64,000 nt of DNA from Rhabdophis nuchalis. Taxonomy: Eukaryota > Chordata > Lepidosauria > Squamata > Natricidae. Positions 46,023 to 57,454 of the stretch are shown piece by piece. The stretch's first letter is position 1, and each line of letters opens with the position of its first letter. The notes below the pieces were generated by a model, which did no database searches, was not told the DNA's origin, and saw nothing but the letters and a program-made list of their open reading frames with translations. The DNA lies in NCBI GenBank assembly GCA_039707465.1, contig CM077643.1, positions 374,889,419 to 374,953,418 of the forward strand. The letters run 5' to 3'. The translations under genes were made by a program, and so were the position numbers.

Positions 46023-46512
46023 GGAGATGACGTGATGTAGAAAAGATGTAGAAAGACTCTAGAAAGAGTGCAGAGAAGAGCAACAAAGTTGATTAGGGGA
46101 CTGGAGGCTAAAACATATGATGAACAGTTGCAGGAACTGGGTATGTCTAGTTTAATGAAAGGAATGAATAGGAGTGGCATGATAGCAGTGTTTTGATATC
46201 TCAGGAGCTGCACAAAGAAGAGGGAGTCAAGCCATTCTCCAAAGTACCTGAGGGCAGAACAAGAAGCAATGGGTGGAAATTAATCAAGGAGCGAAGCAAC
46301 TTAGAACTGAGGAGAAATTTCCTGACAGTTAGAATAATTAATCAGTGGAACAGCTTGCCTCCAGAAGTTGTGAATGCTCCAACACTGCAAGTCTTTAAGA
46401 AAATGTTGGATAACCATTTGTCTGAAGTGGTAGAGGGTTTCCTGCCTAAGCAGGGGATTGGACTAGAAGACCTGCAAGGTCCCTTCCAACTCTGATATTC
46501 TATTCTATTCTA
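46023..46512 (+). mobile_element. CR1 LINE 3' end with ORF C-terminus and (ATTCT)n tail
   Basis: From ACTCTAGAAAGAGTGCAGAG the sequence follows CR1. A stop-free frame (46193-46493) encodes RSNGWKLIKERSNLELR, RNFLTVRIINQWNSLP, VFKKMLDNHLSEVVEG and QGIGLEDLQGPFQL, the classical CR1 C-terminus. The 3' UTR is very short and the tail is ATTCT repeats (46493-46512). An upstream frameshift or stop near 46185 breaks the ORF. It is 5'-truncated at about 46023. CR1 tails of this kind have seeded ATTCT/ATAG arrays in advanced snakes. Confidence 0.95.
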
Positions 46513-46604
46513 AATTTGGCAAAATAGTTTTTTCTTTGGATATGAATCACGAACCCATTACTCAATCACAATGAAGACATTTAAATTGACTTACAGTGTT
46601 TAAC

Positions 46605-46739
46605 TTGCACTGGGTGACCTTGGGCCAATCAGACTCAACTCACCTTACAGGGTTGTTTATGTGGGGACAATAGGAGGAGGAAGGTGTAAGGGATACTCTT
46701 GCTGTCTTGAGTTATTTGCAAAAATAATAAAGGCAGGAT

Positions 46740-46740
<1 letters not shown>
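46605..46740 (+). mobile_element. SINE 3' half whose tail seeded a (GAAA)n array
   Basis: It reads GGTGACCTTGGGCCAATCAG, ACTCACCTTACAGGGTTGTT, GACAATAGGAGGAGGAAGG and TTGAGTTATTTGCAAAAATA, then ATAAAGGCAGGATA. The related piece at 55152-55275 has the same blocks. The tRNA head is missing. The tail passes straight into GAAA units. Confidence 0.75.
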
Positions 46741-46834
<94 letters not shown>

Positions 46835-46836
46835 AG
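46741..46836. repeat. (GAAA)n array
   Basis: About 24 tandem units at the end of the SINE. Predicted Ser/Phe-rich frames across it are artefacts. Confidence 0.96.
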
Positions 46837-47937
46837 ACTTTCTGGTTCGTGGTTTTGGATAATGAAGGAAAAGGTTTGGGAAGCACTGTATTATATGTTT
46901 AACTTCTGCATCAAAGCCTGCCAGGGAGCTGTCTATGGTCCTGACTACATGACTAGCAACTTCTCTTGGGTTTCTGTGACAACCGGCTTCTGTCAACACA
47001 ATCGGCTTAGCTGGTCAAAACAACATACACATGTGTGGAATTGTTTCACATGTGTGATTCCCTTCTTAAGAGAGTTTGTTTCTTAAAAGATTTGAAAGCA
47101 CCTTTCAGCATGGAAATATAATGCTTCTCAGTATTTGATATGCAAATTTCACAAGTAAGGACATAGAAACTTGCTGATGATGTTTTAGTTAAACATATAC
47201 AAACCATACTTAATTAGATATGGCATACTAAATTAACTGTAGTTTTGATGTAGGAAGAAAATCAAAGAAATGCTTTGTTCTTGCAGTGAAGGGGAAAACC
47301 CATCATTCTATCATGCTGTATAAGTTCAGGGACACAATGCAAACTGACATGGAGAAAATTGCCTCCAGCAACACCGACTTATTGTAAAAGCCTTGCTCAC
47401 TAATAAGGCTCTAGAGCATATTTACAGTATATCTGTGATATATCAACTCTGTTTCTAACAGAGATAAGAAGGAATTGAAAAGAAAATTGCTAGATTTTTT
47501 CTAATTGTCTAGGTCAGATATACAGGTTAGATAGACCATTTCTTAAAATATGTTCACACTGGAATCTTGTAACATTTATCATTTTGTAAGGTTTATTTAG
47601 AGTTTATCGCTTGTTATTCCAGATTTGTGGATATTTAAAGTGTCCAACAATACCACATCAAATACAAAACAATACATAATAATATTATTCATCCAACTCC
47701 AAGAACCTATTGAAGAGGAAAGTTGTGGTTTCTTCCTTGAAAGCTGAAAAAATGGGCTAGAAGAATAAATCAATTGTTGAAAGAGTGCATTCCATAATTA
47801 GAATATTTTTTAGTTATTGGTTCATTCAAAAAAATGTTCAAGTGCCATAACCAAGCTGGGATGGTCTCCTTAGCTATTGTTTAAATATAATTATTAGAAG
47901 GCATGGGATGGCTAAAAGTGAATTGTCTCTTAAATGT
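46837..47937. other. Unrecognised stretch
   Basis: No gene or repeat identified. Confidence 0.35.
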
Positions 47938-48130
47938 GAGGCAGTTTGGTGTTGTGGCGAAAAAGAGGACCAAGAACTGATCCCACCTTAGGCAAGAAAC
48001 CAACTGGGTAAACTTAGGCACTTATATTCTGTTGGTCCTAGAAATAAGGCTAGGGCAAATCACTTCTGAAAAACTGGCCAGGCAATCACCAAAGGTCAAT
48101 ACTGAATTGAAGGTTCCAAAACAAACAAAT
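47938..48130 (+). mobile_element. tRNA-derived squamate SINE
   Basis: The block order is that of the copy at 3490-3715: GCAGTTTGGTGTTGTGGC, GATCCCACCTTAGGCAAG, AACTGGGTAAACTTAGGC and GGCCAGGCAATCACC. It is strongly diverged. Confidence 0.65.
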
Positions 48131-48889
48131 AAACAAGCAACCCCTATTTGAATGGGACTGATATATTTCATTAAGCATCCCCTTCCTCATTTTTCCACTA
48201 TTCTCTGCACTGGATGTATTATAAATTTTTTATTCGAGGGAAGACCAAAAAATGTTGACGTGGAATTCAATGCTTGGATTCAGCTTGACCTTAGACAGGT
48301 TTTGCCTATTGTTAACATTCATTTGAATTGGCCTAGGGATTCAGACATATTGACTTTAAACAGCCTTAAAATTGCATGACTGTCTGACTAATAAATCACT
48401 TACCTTTGAAACAATTAATTGATGAACTACACAACAACAAACAAATTTAAAGTCACTCCAGCTAAAATAAATCCCTCTTTCTGATAATGTAAGATTTGTT
48501 TTCTGGAGGCTCATCTCTGGTTTTCTCATGTTTCCAATACACTGGGTGTTAAAGACTCTTGGGAATAAAATAGCTCTATGCATACTTTGCCTATCTGTCA
48601 AAGATTACTTGATGCTTAAGGAAAACCTTTGATTTTTCAAAGAAAATGAAGTCTTTCTCCATTATTTCTGTCCCTTTGGGGGTAGGGCCCTCACTTATTT
48701 TTAGATGGCACAGGTGGCAGAATAAATTATGCAGCCAAAATAACTTATAAAAGAACATGGGAAAATGGGGCACAGGAAGACTTAAGGTTAACACTATTTT
48801 AGAAAGTAAATTGTCGCTTTGCCAGCCTACCACCACAAAGTGACTTTTATAGCAGTTCTTACCCATGTTCACTCAAGTGTATCCTCTGT
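48131..48889. other. Unrecognised stretch
   Basis: Nothing identifiable. Confidence 0.3.
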
Positions 48890-49690
48890 TGATCTCCAGC
48901 AGTGCTCTAGATGTCTCTTCTTCCATTTCATCTCCCTCAGCTCCTTCATAAACAAAGAGCAACAGGAACCAATGGAAAGAATGTGTTGCGTGGACACCAT
49001 CTGATCAAGGTGACAGCTGCTCTCTTATTCCAACTAGCAACTAAGGCCTCTACAGTTGCATCTAACCAAAAGGAGCAACCCGCAGTTCCTTCTGGAGCCC
49101 TTATGGTCCATCAGTCGCTGAGGACAGATCAATCCCTGTGGCGTGGTTACCAGGCATGATCTGATCATAACTGAGAAAGCACAGAGAGTTCCTCTAATCC
49201 CAGATCACTTTATCACTACTCTGACAGATACTCAGATCAGGTGTGTGACCACTGCCCCATGTTGGGTACCATATGACCTGATACAGGCCCATGTTTGTCA
49301 AAGTGGCCATGAACTCTGAGCCATCTCAGACCCTGCTGTCATGGTAGGTAAAATGAAATCTCCCAAAGCCATGAGCCTGGGGATTTGGACTTTCCACGTT
49401 GAGATAGGCAGGGAGATTGCAGTGCAATAGAGAAGCTGGCACTGTAGCAGCAGCCACAGCTGACCCCTAAAATCCAATGTAAGGAACTGAGTCACATACC
49501 CAACAACTAATAGACCAGCAACCATGAAAGCCATAAGAGGTACCTGATTTACAACTGCCACACTCCTACCCAGCCTGGAATCTTTACTGATTTCATATCC
49601 TAGAACCAACTGGACACATTTCAGAGATGGGAATCTGCCAGACTTAGCCAACTATTGCTAATACATACCAGGTCACTCATCTGTGAATCA
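48890..49690 (-). mobile_element. Degraded LINE with endonuclease remnants (L2/CR1 group)
   Basis: On the minus strand a frame contains VQIPRLMALGDFILPTMT, corresponding to PRLLVMGDFNLPS in the intact domain at 16.7 kb. Further along, with a frame change, GSGHTPDL corresponds to GHTLDL. Before it, AAVVNQV…-like text is poorly conserved. Many stops; an old relic. The 5' and 3' limits are uncertain. Confidence 0.55.
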
Positions 49691-50421
49691 TAGATGAGAG
49701 AAGTTTTATTACAGGCTGGTCTGACATTCAGTAATACCATAGCAGCCAAAAGCCAGGGCCTCTGAAGGCCTAATGATCAGGAACTGAGATTGTGGTTCGG
49801 GTGCCAGAACATGAGATCAATACAAAGTACTGGACCTGTGTTCTCCAATACTGCCCTGTCTCTAACCTCCCACCATACATTCCCATACCTGTCACCACTG
49901 TGATATTCCATTCCCCCTCCAATCCTGCTCCCAAATCCTCATACACCCCAACCCATGTCCTCTGGTTTTCAAAACAGGATATCCCCACATTTCCTCCCTG
50001 TGATCATTCATTCATTCAAAGCAGGAATAAGCAATTAACTTTTCCAAGGGATCACATGAGAAATTGGGACTGTTGTGGAGAGTTGCTGCTACTTTCCAGC
50101 CACCTCCCAGCTGCTGCCAGATACGGTCTGCCAAAGGACTGAATATGACCTGGCAGGCTATAAAATACCAGGTCTGATCTAAAAAGAGGAGGAAATTGAG
50201 TCCTCCAGGCACTTCAGTTCATATACTTAGGACTATGGAAGACTCAAAAGGACCCACTTCCTTTCCCCCATGCTCTCTCCCACCAACTTCTCTCACTGGA
50301 AACCATACACCACACAGATATGCACACACCCAATCCTTCTTTTGCCCCTATAGCTCTTACCCAAGGGGAAATGGTTGGTATAACTAACAACTGGCATTGA
50401 TATGTGTATGTGTATATGTAT
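49691..50421. other. Unrecognised stretch
   Basis: Frames of 60-116 codons on both strands overlap each other without recognisable domains. Confidence 0.35.
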
Positions 50422-50580
50422 GTTACATTTTTGTGCTGATAAAATAAATAAAGGGAGACTAGTATAGATTTATTTCAAGCTATTTAGCTCTCATCAGCTA
50501 GCCATACCCTTAATGGGATTTGAACCTGGGAAGTATTACACTTTAGGCAGTTGTAATTGCCACTGAGCCACAGAGTCTCC
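50422..50580 (-). mobile_element. tRNA-derived SINE with (TG)n tail, inverted partner of 50672-50810
   Basis: It reads GAGACTAGTATAGATTTATT, TCATCAGCTAGCCATACCC, GGGATTTGAACCTGGG (reversed B box) and CCACTGAGCCACAGAG (reversed A box). Nearly complete. Confidence 0.85.
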
Positions 50581-50620
50581 TCCTTGATCAGCTGAGCCAG
50601 AGTAATAAGTATATATTGTG

Positions 50621-50662
50621 TCACAACACCCTGGTAAGCCCCAAATATGGGAGGGAGCAGAA
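50621..50662. repeat. Left arm of a 42-bp inverted repeat
   Basis: From TCACAACACCCTGG to GGGAGGGAGCAGAA; it pairs with 50894-50935 at 41 of 42 positions. Confidence 0.92.
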
Positions 50663-50671
50663 TTACAAATA

Positions 50672-50810
50672 TGGCAATTACAACTGCCTAAAGTGTAATA
50701 CTTCCCAGTTTCAAATCCCAGTAAGGGTATGGCTAGCTGATGAGAGCTAAATAGCTTGAAATAGATCTATACTAGTCTCCCTTTATTTATTTGTCAGTAC
50801 AAAATTTAAC
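50672..50810 (+). mobile_element. SINE copy, inverted relative to 50422-50580
   Basis: It reads TGGCAATTACAACTGCC, CAGTTTCAAATCCCAG (B box), GTATGGCTAGCTGATGAG and TCTCCCTTTATTTATTTG. The variable anticodon-side stretch CAACTGCCTAAAGTGTAATA is identical in both copies. Confidence 0.85.
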
Positions 50811-50893
50811 ACAAATATAACAAAGTCAATGAAAAAATTGCTTTCTGCCTGGATAGCTCCTAGGGTGAGCCGAAAGACAGAAAAGGAAAGCAG

Positions 50894-50935
50894 TTCTGCT
50901 CCCTCCCATATTTGGGGCTTACCAGAGTGTTGTGA
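50894..50935. repeat. Right arm of the 42-bp inverted repeat
   Basis: From TTCTGCTCCCTCCC to GTGTTGTGA; one mismatch to the left arm. The GATA array follows directly. Confidence 0.92.
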
Positions 50936-50936
50936 T

Positions 50937-51031
<95 letters not shown>

Positions 51032-51032
51032 G
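50937..51032. repeat. (GATA)n array
   Basis: About 24 pure units, Bkm-type. Confidence 0.97.
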
Positions 51033-51521
51033 GAGATTATGAAAAATCCCATTCTTTTTGCACTTCATGTGATATAAAATCACTACAATCAATGGGAATG
51101 TTCTCATAATAGAATATTTGGATACATTTATATTTACATTTACTTTTATTGTTAGTATTCAGTAAAAAGAACTGATTAAATAGATCAAGAGTCATATTAA
51201 TTAACAATACAAAACTGAAGGCAATAGTAATAAATATGGTTGTGCTTTCAAAAGGAAGACTTAGCATTGAGAGTTCAAGGTTTGTGTAATAATAAAAATT
51301 GAATTAAACTTGACTTTAACCTGTATTTATTTATTCATTCATTACAGAAAGTCTCGATATGAGTTGATATGGTGGACTGAAGTTCATCTATGACAGTGTA
51401 ACTGCATGAAGTCATGAAGTGAGTTCCACCACTGAATAGGAAAGAGCCTAGATCTCTTTTTTCCAAGGCTGATGTCTTAAGAACTAATAAAGGAGAAAAT
51501 TTGTACCTCAGGGTTAAAAAT
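51033..51521. other. Unrecognised stretch
   Basis: Nothing identifiable. Confidence 0.3.
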
Positions 51522-51664
51522 CCTTGGTGCTATCTTGGCTGTTTTCTTGCAGACATTTTGTTACCCAAACTAGGTAACATCATCAGTGCTAGTGATGATG
51601 ATGTTACCTAGTTTGGGTAATGAAACCTCTGCAAGAAAACAATCAAGTTCAGAGAGCACAAAGG
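51522..51664. repeat. Long palindromic repeat, arms of about 65-70 bp
   Basis: The inner 25 bp are perfect: TTACCCAAACTAGG onward at 51561-51585 against 51596-51620, with a 10-base loop. The outer parts pair imperfectly (TTGGCTGTTTTCTTGCAGAC against CTGCAAGAAAACAATC; CCTTGGTGCT against AGCACAAAGG). The phrase set is familiar from snake interspersed repeats. Confidence 0.85.
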
Positions 51665-53355
51665 ACCCCTCATTTTAGAAACTACCCTACACTAGCTCTC
51701 AATTATGGAAGCCTTGCTTTTATTAAGCAAGGCTATCAGAAGTTATGTTGTTAGTCGTTCAGTTCTCATAGGGACTTCAGTTCAAATTCACTACTGTCCC
51801 TAGACTTCCAATGATTTCTCTGGAAGGTGATATCACTAGCCAGATCTGAACTATCTGCTGGTGCAGAATAGATATTAAAGATACATTAAAGCAATGGAAG
51901 CAATGGAATTGATTGACAATATGTAATTTATATAAAATTTAAGGGATGAGTATGGAAAGGATACACAAAACCTTGTAACCAATTGACACACTGTACGGAA
52001 TGGAAGATGTTTTTATGTTACATGTTTTGTTTGTTTATGTTTGTTTAAAAAATTAAAAAAATAAATTTAAAAAGAAAGCAATGGAAGGAAAGAAGGGAGG
52101 AAGGTTAATTATATATTATAGTTGACCCCCTTCACCCAAACTGCCAGATTAGGTTTGCTTCCTGGTTGGAGCATCTAGGACAACAGTCCAAGTTAGGTAC
52201 AGATTCTTATTGTAAGGTTAGAGAGACAAAAGTAACCATCAGAACGCACTAAACTATTCCTTTGATTTCATAAACTGAGACTGGTTAAACTGGGTCAAAT
52301 AATAACATTTGTCTTTGTGAACCAAGACAATCACCAAGCAATCTTTGCCGCAAAAGCCATTAACAAGGGCCAAAAAAGATGTCTTTTGCCAATAGGTAGA
52401 AAGAAAATATCTTGAGTAATACAAACTGTCTTCTCAGAATTTTCCCTTGGGCCAGAAATTAAGAAGATGAAAACAAAAGTTAAGTGTAGGACTTAGATAG
52501 AAAATTTAATGTTGTTGATTCTGTACATAATTGTTATGAATTTCTGATATACCTATCAGGGTATTAATATCAATTGTGTTTGGTTTATTGTATTAATCTT
52601 AATAGTTTGCTCTATGAACACTTCTATTTCTTCTTATCATCATATGTAGAGAGGCATTCATATCCCACTTTAAATTTTAATTTTTTATCTAGTAAGTTCA
52701 GGTTAAATATCTCTCTTTATTTAGATGTTTTGTCATTTGCTTCTGTATTCAAATATGGAAATATAGTTACAACCAATAGAGTGTGGCAATGGAATTCCAC
52801 CAACAGAGAAACATCTGAGTAGCTTAAGTGCTGTCCTTTGTCCTGAAAACCCACTCCAGTAAGTCCTCCTTTTCAGTTTTGGAAAAAAGCAGGACCAAGT
52901 GTCCTTATTGCACTTAACTAAAAAATTGGGACATGGTTTTGCTTGCAAAATATATTCACTTGTTCCAAAGTGGTTCTCCTACCTGAAGATCTCTTCTTTA
53001 TCTTGAATGTTATCATGTCTTAAGTCAGTGTGTTTATGCATGTTTAGCTAAATGCCACCATGTGGAAAGATGCATGTGGTATCCACGTCAAGGATACTGA
53101 GCAGGGGAGTGAAGTTTGATCAAGGTGCATACCACTTATAAATAAATTTGAATAGCCTCTAGAAGAAGCATGTGTAAATTGTAAACATAAATATAAAGCT
53201 TACATATTTTCCCTGAATTTCAGTCTCAAGACATGCACAACATAAACATACGTCTTCTGACAACCCTCTGTCCAGTCCTATTTTCAGAGTCAGAGAGCTC
53301 CTGAGCCAATTAAAGAGCTCCTTTAAAGTCAAAAAATTATTTCTACTGTTTAATC
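51665..53355. other. Unrecognised stretch
   Basis: No gene found. Confidence 0.35.
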
Positions 53356-53492
53356 CAGTCTTTTCTAACTTGATGCCCAATAATTGCATGTGTTCCAACT
53401 GCCATCAGCTCAAAACCCACAGGGCTATTCTGGTTGGAGATGAAGGGAATCAGACTCTGACACATCTGGAGACACCTTGTTGAGAAAGGCAC
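53356..53492. mobile_element. hAT-like MITE relic
   Basis: It begins CAGTCTTTTCTAACTTGATG and ends ACCTTGTTGAGAAAGGCA, with an interior CCAACTGCCATCAGCTC. The pattern is that of a common sauropsid MITE (CAGYCTTTCTCAACCTGG ends). No convincing TSD. Confidence 0.55.
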
Positions 53493-54072
53493 ACTAAATT
53501 TCCCCTATTCCCTCCAAGCTTAAACATCTCTTCTCCCCCCCTCCCCCCCTCCCTCTCTATCAAAGAACAGAGAAATATGGCAGTGCTAAAATTCCTTTTT
53601 TCCACAACTATCAGCATATTGCCCTTCTCTCCTTCCCACCCAACCCTTTTAATCCTCTTTTCTCTTTGGGGAAATGTGCCTCTTCCTTTAAGGCCTTTCT
53701 CTCCCCCCCCCCTTCAATTTTCTTCCCTGTCTTTTGCATTCTTGGCCTGCCTCTGTGCCTCACTGCATCTTCCTGCATAAAAGCTTCTAATTCACCTTGG
53801 ATGCAGGGAGGTGAGTGGAAGTGCAAAAGGGTATAATGGCAGCTGGAGGGAGATGGGCGGAATGGAGTAATTCTCTTCTCTGATGGAAAAAGGCTGGGGA
53901 AAGGAAGAAGAGAGTGTTATAATTTAAAAAAAAATCCAAACTACTGCAGCCTGCATGTAGCCAACTGTCAATTCTGCTTTCACTGCAGTGCTGTCAGCTG
54001 CAAAACATGGCTACCCTTCCCTTCCTTAGCAACATTCTCCCCCACCCCCATGTGCACAGTTCTACTTGCCTT
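53493..54072. other. Pyrimidine-rich unrecognised stretch
   Basis: C/T-rich patches at 53525-53560 and 53700-53715; no gene. Confidence 0.35.
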
Positions 54073-54102
54073 GCGCGCGCGCGCACACACACACACACAC
54101 AG
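54073..54102. repeat. (GC)n(AC)n alternating purine-pyrimidine run
   Basis: GCGC units passing into CACA units, about 30 bp of strict purine-pyrimidine alternation. Confidence 0.93.
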
Positions 54103-55115
54103 ATGCACACACATTGAGATAAATTCCATTGAAAAGGATGACAAGAGGTTGTAGGCAATTTGACTAACCCTCCCCCCAAATCTACTCCCTAACTTACCTA
54201 TCTCTGCAGTTCCCCTCGTCCTCCTTACTCAAACCCTATAGCATTGATCTCTATGCGTGTTATGCTTGAGATGCGTTTTAGGAGACAGGATTAAAGCTCT
54301 AAAATGTCATTTGAATTAGACACATACTGTCCATTTTTCTCGCTCTCTGAATACGCAGATTCATGCACCCATTCCATCCATCTGTCCTTCTAGCCATCTA
54401 ATTTTCCTCCTGAAACTGAAGCTAACAAGCTTTTGCAAGAGGCAGGATTTGAGGATAAATAAAGAAATGCTGACATACATGTCACAACAAAATCTCCAAA
54501 TCTGTAGTTTGACCAAGCACATAGAACTGTGAACAACATACAGTATAAACGTGTTTTCCATAAATTTTGGAATACTCATGCGTGCTGAGAAACCCCAAAA
54601 CATGACTGTTAAACAATAATGCAGTGTTCCAAAAATGTTGCCTGTAATGCATAATTCCAAGGACACAATATATAGATTTAAAAAAAAAACACATTACAGT
54701 GCAACCTTGAATGTATTTCAGATATGAATACAATGTAGCATATTCTGTATTCATCCACATTCATGAATGGCTGCTCATGTGTGCCATATTGGAGGGGGGG
54801 TGTTGTTCAGTATCACCTATATGCATACATCGTTACATGCAAGGAGAGGGAAAAGGGGATGGATGGAGAGGAAGCTGTGCGTTATCTGAGAGAGGGGTGT
54901 GAAATTAACACCATTAGGACCAGAAACCATGGGCCACTTGGGATTCCCCAGGACAAAATCAGTCTTTCTCTCTAGGTAAATGTTCCTGAATTCTAGAAGA
55001 TTTGGAGGGGGGAGGGAGGTATACCAGCTGATCATTATTGCTCCAAAAGGTTGTGGGAATGATGGAGATCTTCCTGTTTTTTAGTCCTCTTTCTTCTCCT
55101 TTTCATTAGGCCATG
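54103..55115. other. Unrecognised stretch
   Basis: Nothing identifiable. Confidence 0.3.
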
Positions 55116-55149
55116 GGGAGGGAGGGAGGGAGGGAGGGAGGGAGGGAGG
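55116..55149. repeat. (GGGA)n microsatellite
   Basis: About eight units directly before a SINE piece. Confidence 0.93.
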
Positions 55150-55151
55150 TC

Positions 55152-55275
55152 TTTGGGTGACCTTGGGCCAGTCACTCGCTCTCAAACCAATCCACCTCAC
55201 AAGGTTGTTGTGGGAAAAAGAGAACCACAACCTCCCTTGAGTTATTTGTAAAAATAACAATCAAGAAATAAATAA
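55152..55275 (+). mobile_element. SINE 3' half
   Basis: It reads GGTGACCTTGGGCCAGTCAC, CACCTCACAAGGTTGTTGTG and TGAGTTATTTGTAAAAATAA, then an AAATAAATAAA tail. Same family as 46605-46740. Confidence 0.8.
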
Positions 55276-55499
55276 AACAGTTCAGTTGATGATTGCAATC
55301 GATAGGCAGGTTACCGAATGGGGACACACCGAAGCCTTCTGTTTCCAGGGCAAGCATGAAGGCAGCAGAAATGAGGGTGGGGGAGAAGATTTGAATAGTG
55401 AGTTTTAGGGGATGGCTGATAAATCCCTCCAAGAATCCCCCCCAAAAAACCCCCGGTGAGGGTGGAGGGGAGAAAGCTGCTGGCAAGGCTTCCAGAATA

Positions 55500-55876
55500 G
55501 TGGGTGAGCTCAGAGCAGGGGCTTGGCCTGGGAAGGGCTTCGGAAAGGGTTCCTCTGCCTCCTCCCTCTTCAGGTGATCCACAGCCTCCTCCCACGATTC
55601 CAGCCCCAGCCCCTCAGCCCACCCCCATCCCTCTGCTGAAGCTCGCTTGGGCTCCAACTTGAGGCACAGCCCGCAGTGCCTGGCGACCAGCAAAAACGCT
55701 GCGTGCCTCTCTGCCATCCTCTCTTCCTCTGAGTGGCTCATCGCATCTTGGATCTTCACTGGAGATGGCCGACCTCGCTTGCCCTCCGGAGTGAGGGGGG
55801 GGGTGTCTGCCCCACGGACCACCTTTTGCCCGTCCAAGCCACGGAGGAGCCCAGTCCTAACCAGCGGATTTTCCAT
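55500..55876 (-). other. Open reading frame in the GC-rich domain, possible exon
   Basis: An ATG at 55876 opens a frame starting MENPLVRTGLLRGLDGQK and continuing through SPVKIQDAMSHSEEERMAER and AFLLVARHCGLCLKLEP. It remains open to 55172, but the last part reads through the SINE at 55152-55275, so the whole frame cannot be an old coding sequence. The first 125 codons have an unbiased composition and might be an exon of a gene leaving to the left. I do not recognise the protein. GC-rich DNA often has long chance frames. Confidence 0.2.
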
Positions 55877-56815
55877 TTTGTTCTTTTCAAAACAGCTCCG
55901 AGGTCAAACCTTCTTCCTCACCATTCCTCCCCATCTTCCTCCCTCACAGCTTCCACCCCATTCCAGCTTGCCCCTCCACCCCCAAAGGAAGAGATTGCGG
56001 GAGGGGGGGGCGCAGCCCGCCTACCACCCAGAAGACAATCCGGAGAAGAGACAGAGGATGCTCAGCTTTCTGCTCTCGAGTGGTCGGTTTTATTGGGAGG
56101 AACGGAGCTGGGGTGGGGGTGGGTGGGTGGGGGGTGGGGGGGTCAGAAGCGACCACTTAAGAATGACATAGAGGAGAGCTCTATCAACGGCTAAGTGGAG
56201 TCTCCCCATTCAGAGGTAATCTATCTCTAAGTATTGACTCCTAGATGGGTAAACAGCACAAGGGGAGGGAGAGATTGCCTAGTAGGTGGGGGAAATCTGT
56301 TGGTGGGTTTTCTGGATTCATCTGACTGACGTCTGTTGGAAGCAGAATGGTAGACCTCTTGGTCTGCCCCAAGAAGATCCGTTTGGATGTTTGGGCTCTG
56401 AGACTTGACAAGGTTCTCTTAACATTTGGGGAATTCTCTCCATCTGTCTTTTTCTCTCCCTTTGGGTTTGGGAAGGAGAAGGGAGGGTGGGGAGGGAACT
56501 TGGCATGGGGCAGGTCATGAAAGAGACGGAGGAAGGAAGGAGCCGTCCTGTTGTGTGCCTCAATATCTGTAGGTGTGCAAGTGAGATTTTGAGGAATTTA
56601 GCCACAGCCTGCTGGGCTGGGTATTGGAGGCAATGAGATGACTTTTTGGACTTTAGTGGGGAAGATGTTGTGGTTGTTACTCTCCCGCATTTAAAAAAAA
56701 AAAAAAGAGGGGGGAGGAAGGAGACCGAGGCAATCCTTTCCCTCTCTGATAAAGATGGGAGGGGGTAGCTTGAAGGGATGCACGCAATGCAGTCAAGTAA
56801 TCCCTGAAATCAGGT

Positions 56816-56816
56816 T

Positions 56817-56880
<64 letters not shown>
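56816..56880. repeat. (CT)n microsatellite
   Basis: About 32 dinucleotide units. A shorter run lies at 56990-57010 and an (AG)n run at 57486-57507, all within the promoter-like domain. Confidence 0.96.
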
Positions 56881-56884
<4 letters not shown>

Positions 56885-57067
56885 CCCACCCCCACCGTGG
56901 TCATGCTGTAGTCAAGAACATCTACTTAGAAAGGCTTCGGGTGGGGCAAGAATGGGTTTTTGAGCGGGGGTGAATCTGGTGCTCTCCCTTTCTCTCTCTC
57001 TCTCTCTCTCGCTCCCTCCCTCGCTCTCCCTCCCTCCCTCCCCCACCCTACCCTCCCCCTTCTGTTT

Positions 57068-57160
57068 TTGCTGCTGCATTTTGCATGAGCTATCTAGGTC
57101 ATTAGCATTTTAGCGTATGCAAGACTTGACAAAGCTGAGCGCAAGCCAGATGGGCCCCCG
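57068..57160 (+). promoter_or_regulatory. Candidate conserved upstream element of the mir-124-1 transcript
   Basis: A non-repetitive block stands out between low-complexity tracts. It holds two POU/octamer-like sites in opposite orientation, TTTTGCATGA (57079-57088) and GTATGCAAGA (57115-57124), and CTAGGTCATTAGCATTTTAG between them. Its complexity and position about 0.9 kb before the hairpin suggest a promoter or enhancer. Conservation itself was not tested. Confidence 0.4.
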
Positions 57161-57454
57161 CTTAGCCCGTGTCCTTCCCCCTGCTTTTTCCCCCCCTTTT
57201 TTTTCCTTTTTTCATCCTTGTGGGAAGGAGGACCTCTTGGTACCTTATCATTAAAGAGACGAATGCAGCAGCCCCAGCTCTTTCCCTCCCTCCCTCTCCT
57301 CCTTTCTTTCCTTTCCTCCCTTCATCTCTCTCTCTCTCTCTCCCCTCCCTTCCTCCTTCCCACCCTGGCCTTGGCTGAGCATCTTTGCAGGCAGACCAAA
57401 CAGCGGCATCTGCCGCAGCAGCAGCAGCAGCAGCATCCGCAGCATCAGGACCAG

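Larger units (their letters stand above)
55276..57067. other. GC-rich domain upstream of mir-124-1
   Basis: GC content and CpG density rise from about 55.3 kb. The stretch includes a minus-strand ORF (next entry), G-rich runs at 56107-56143 and CT microsatellites. It could be the distal part of the mir-124-1 promoter domain. I see no exon that I can prove. Confidence 0.45.
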
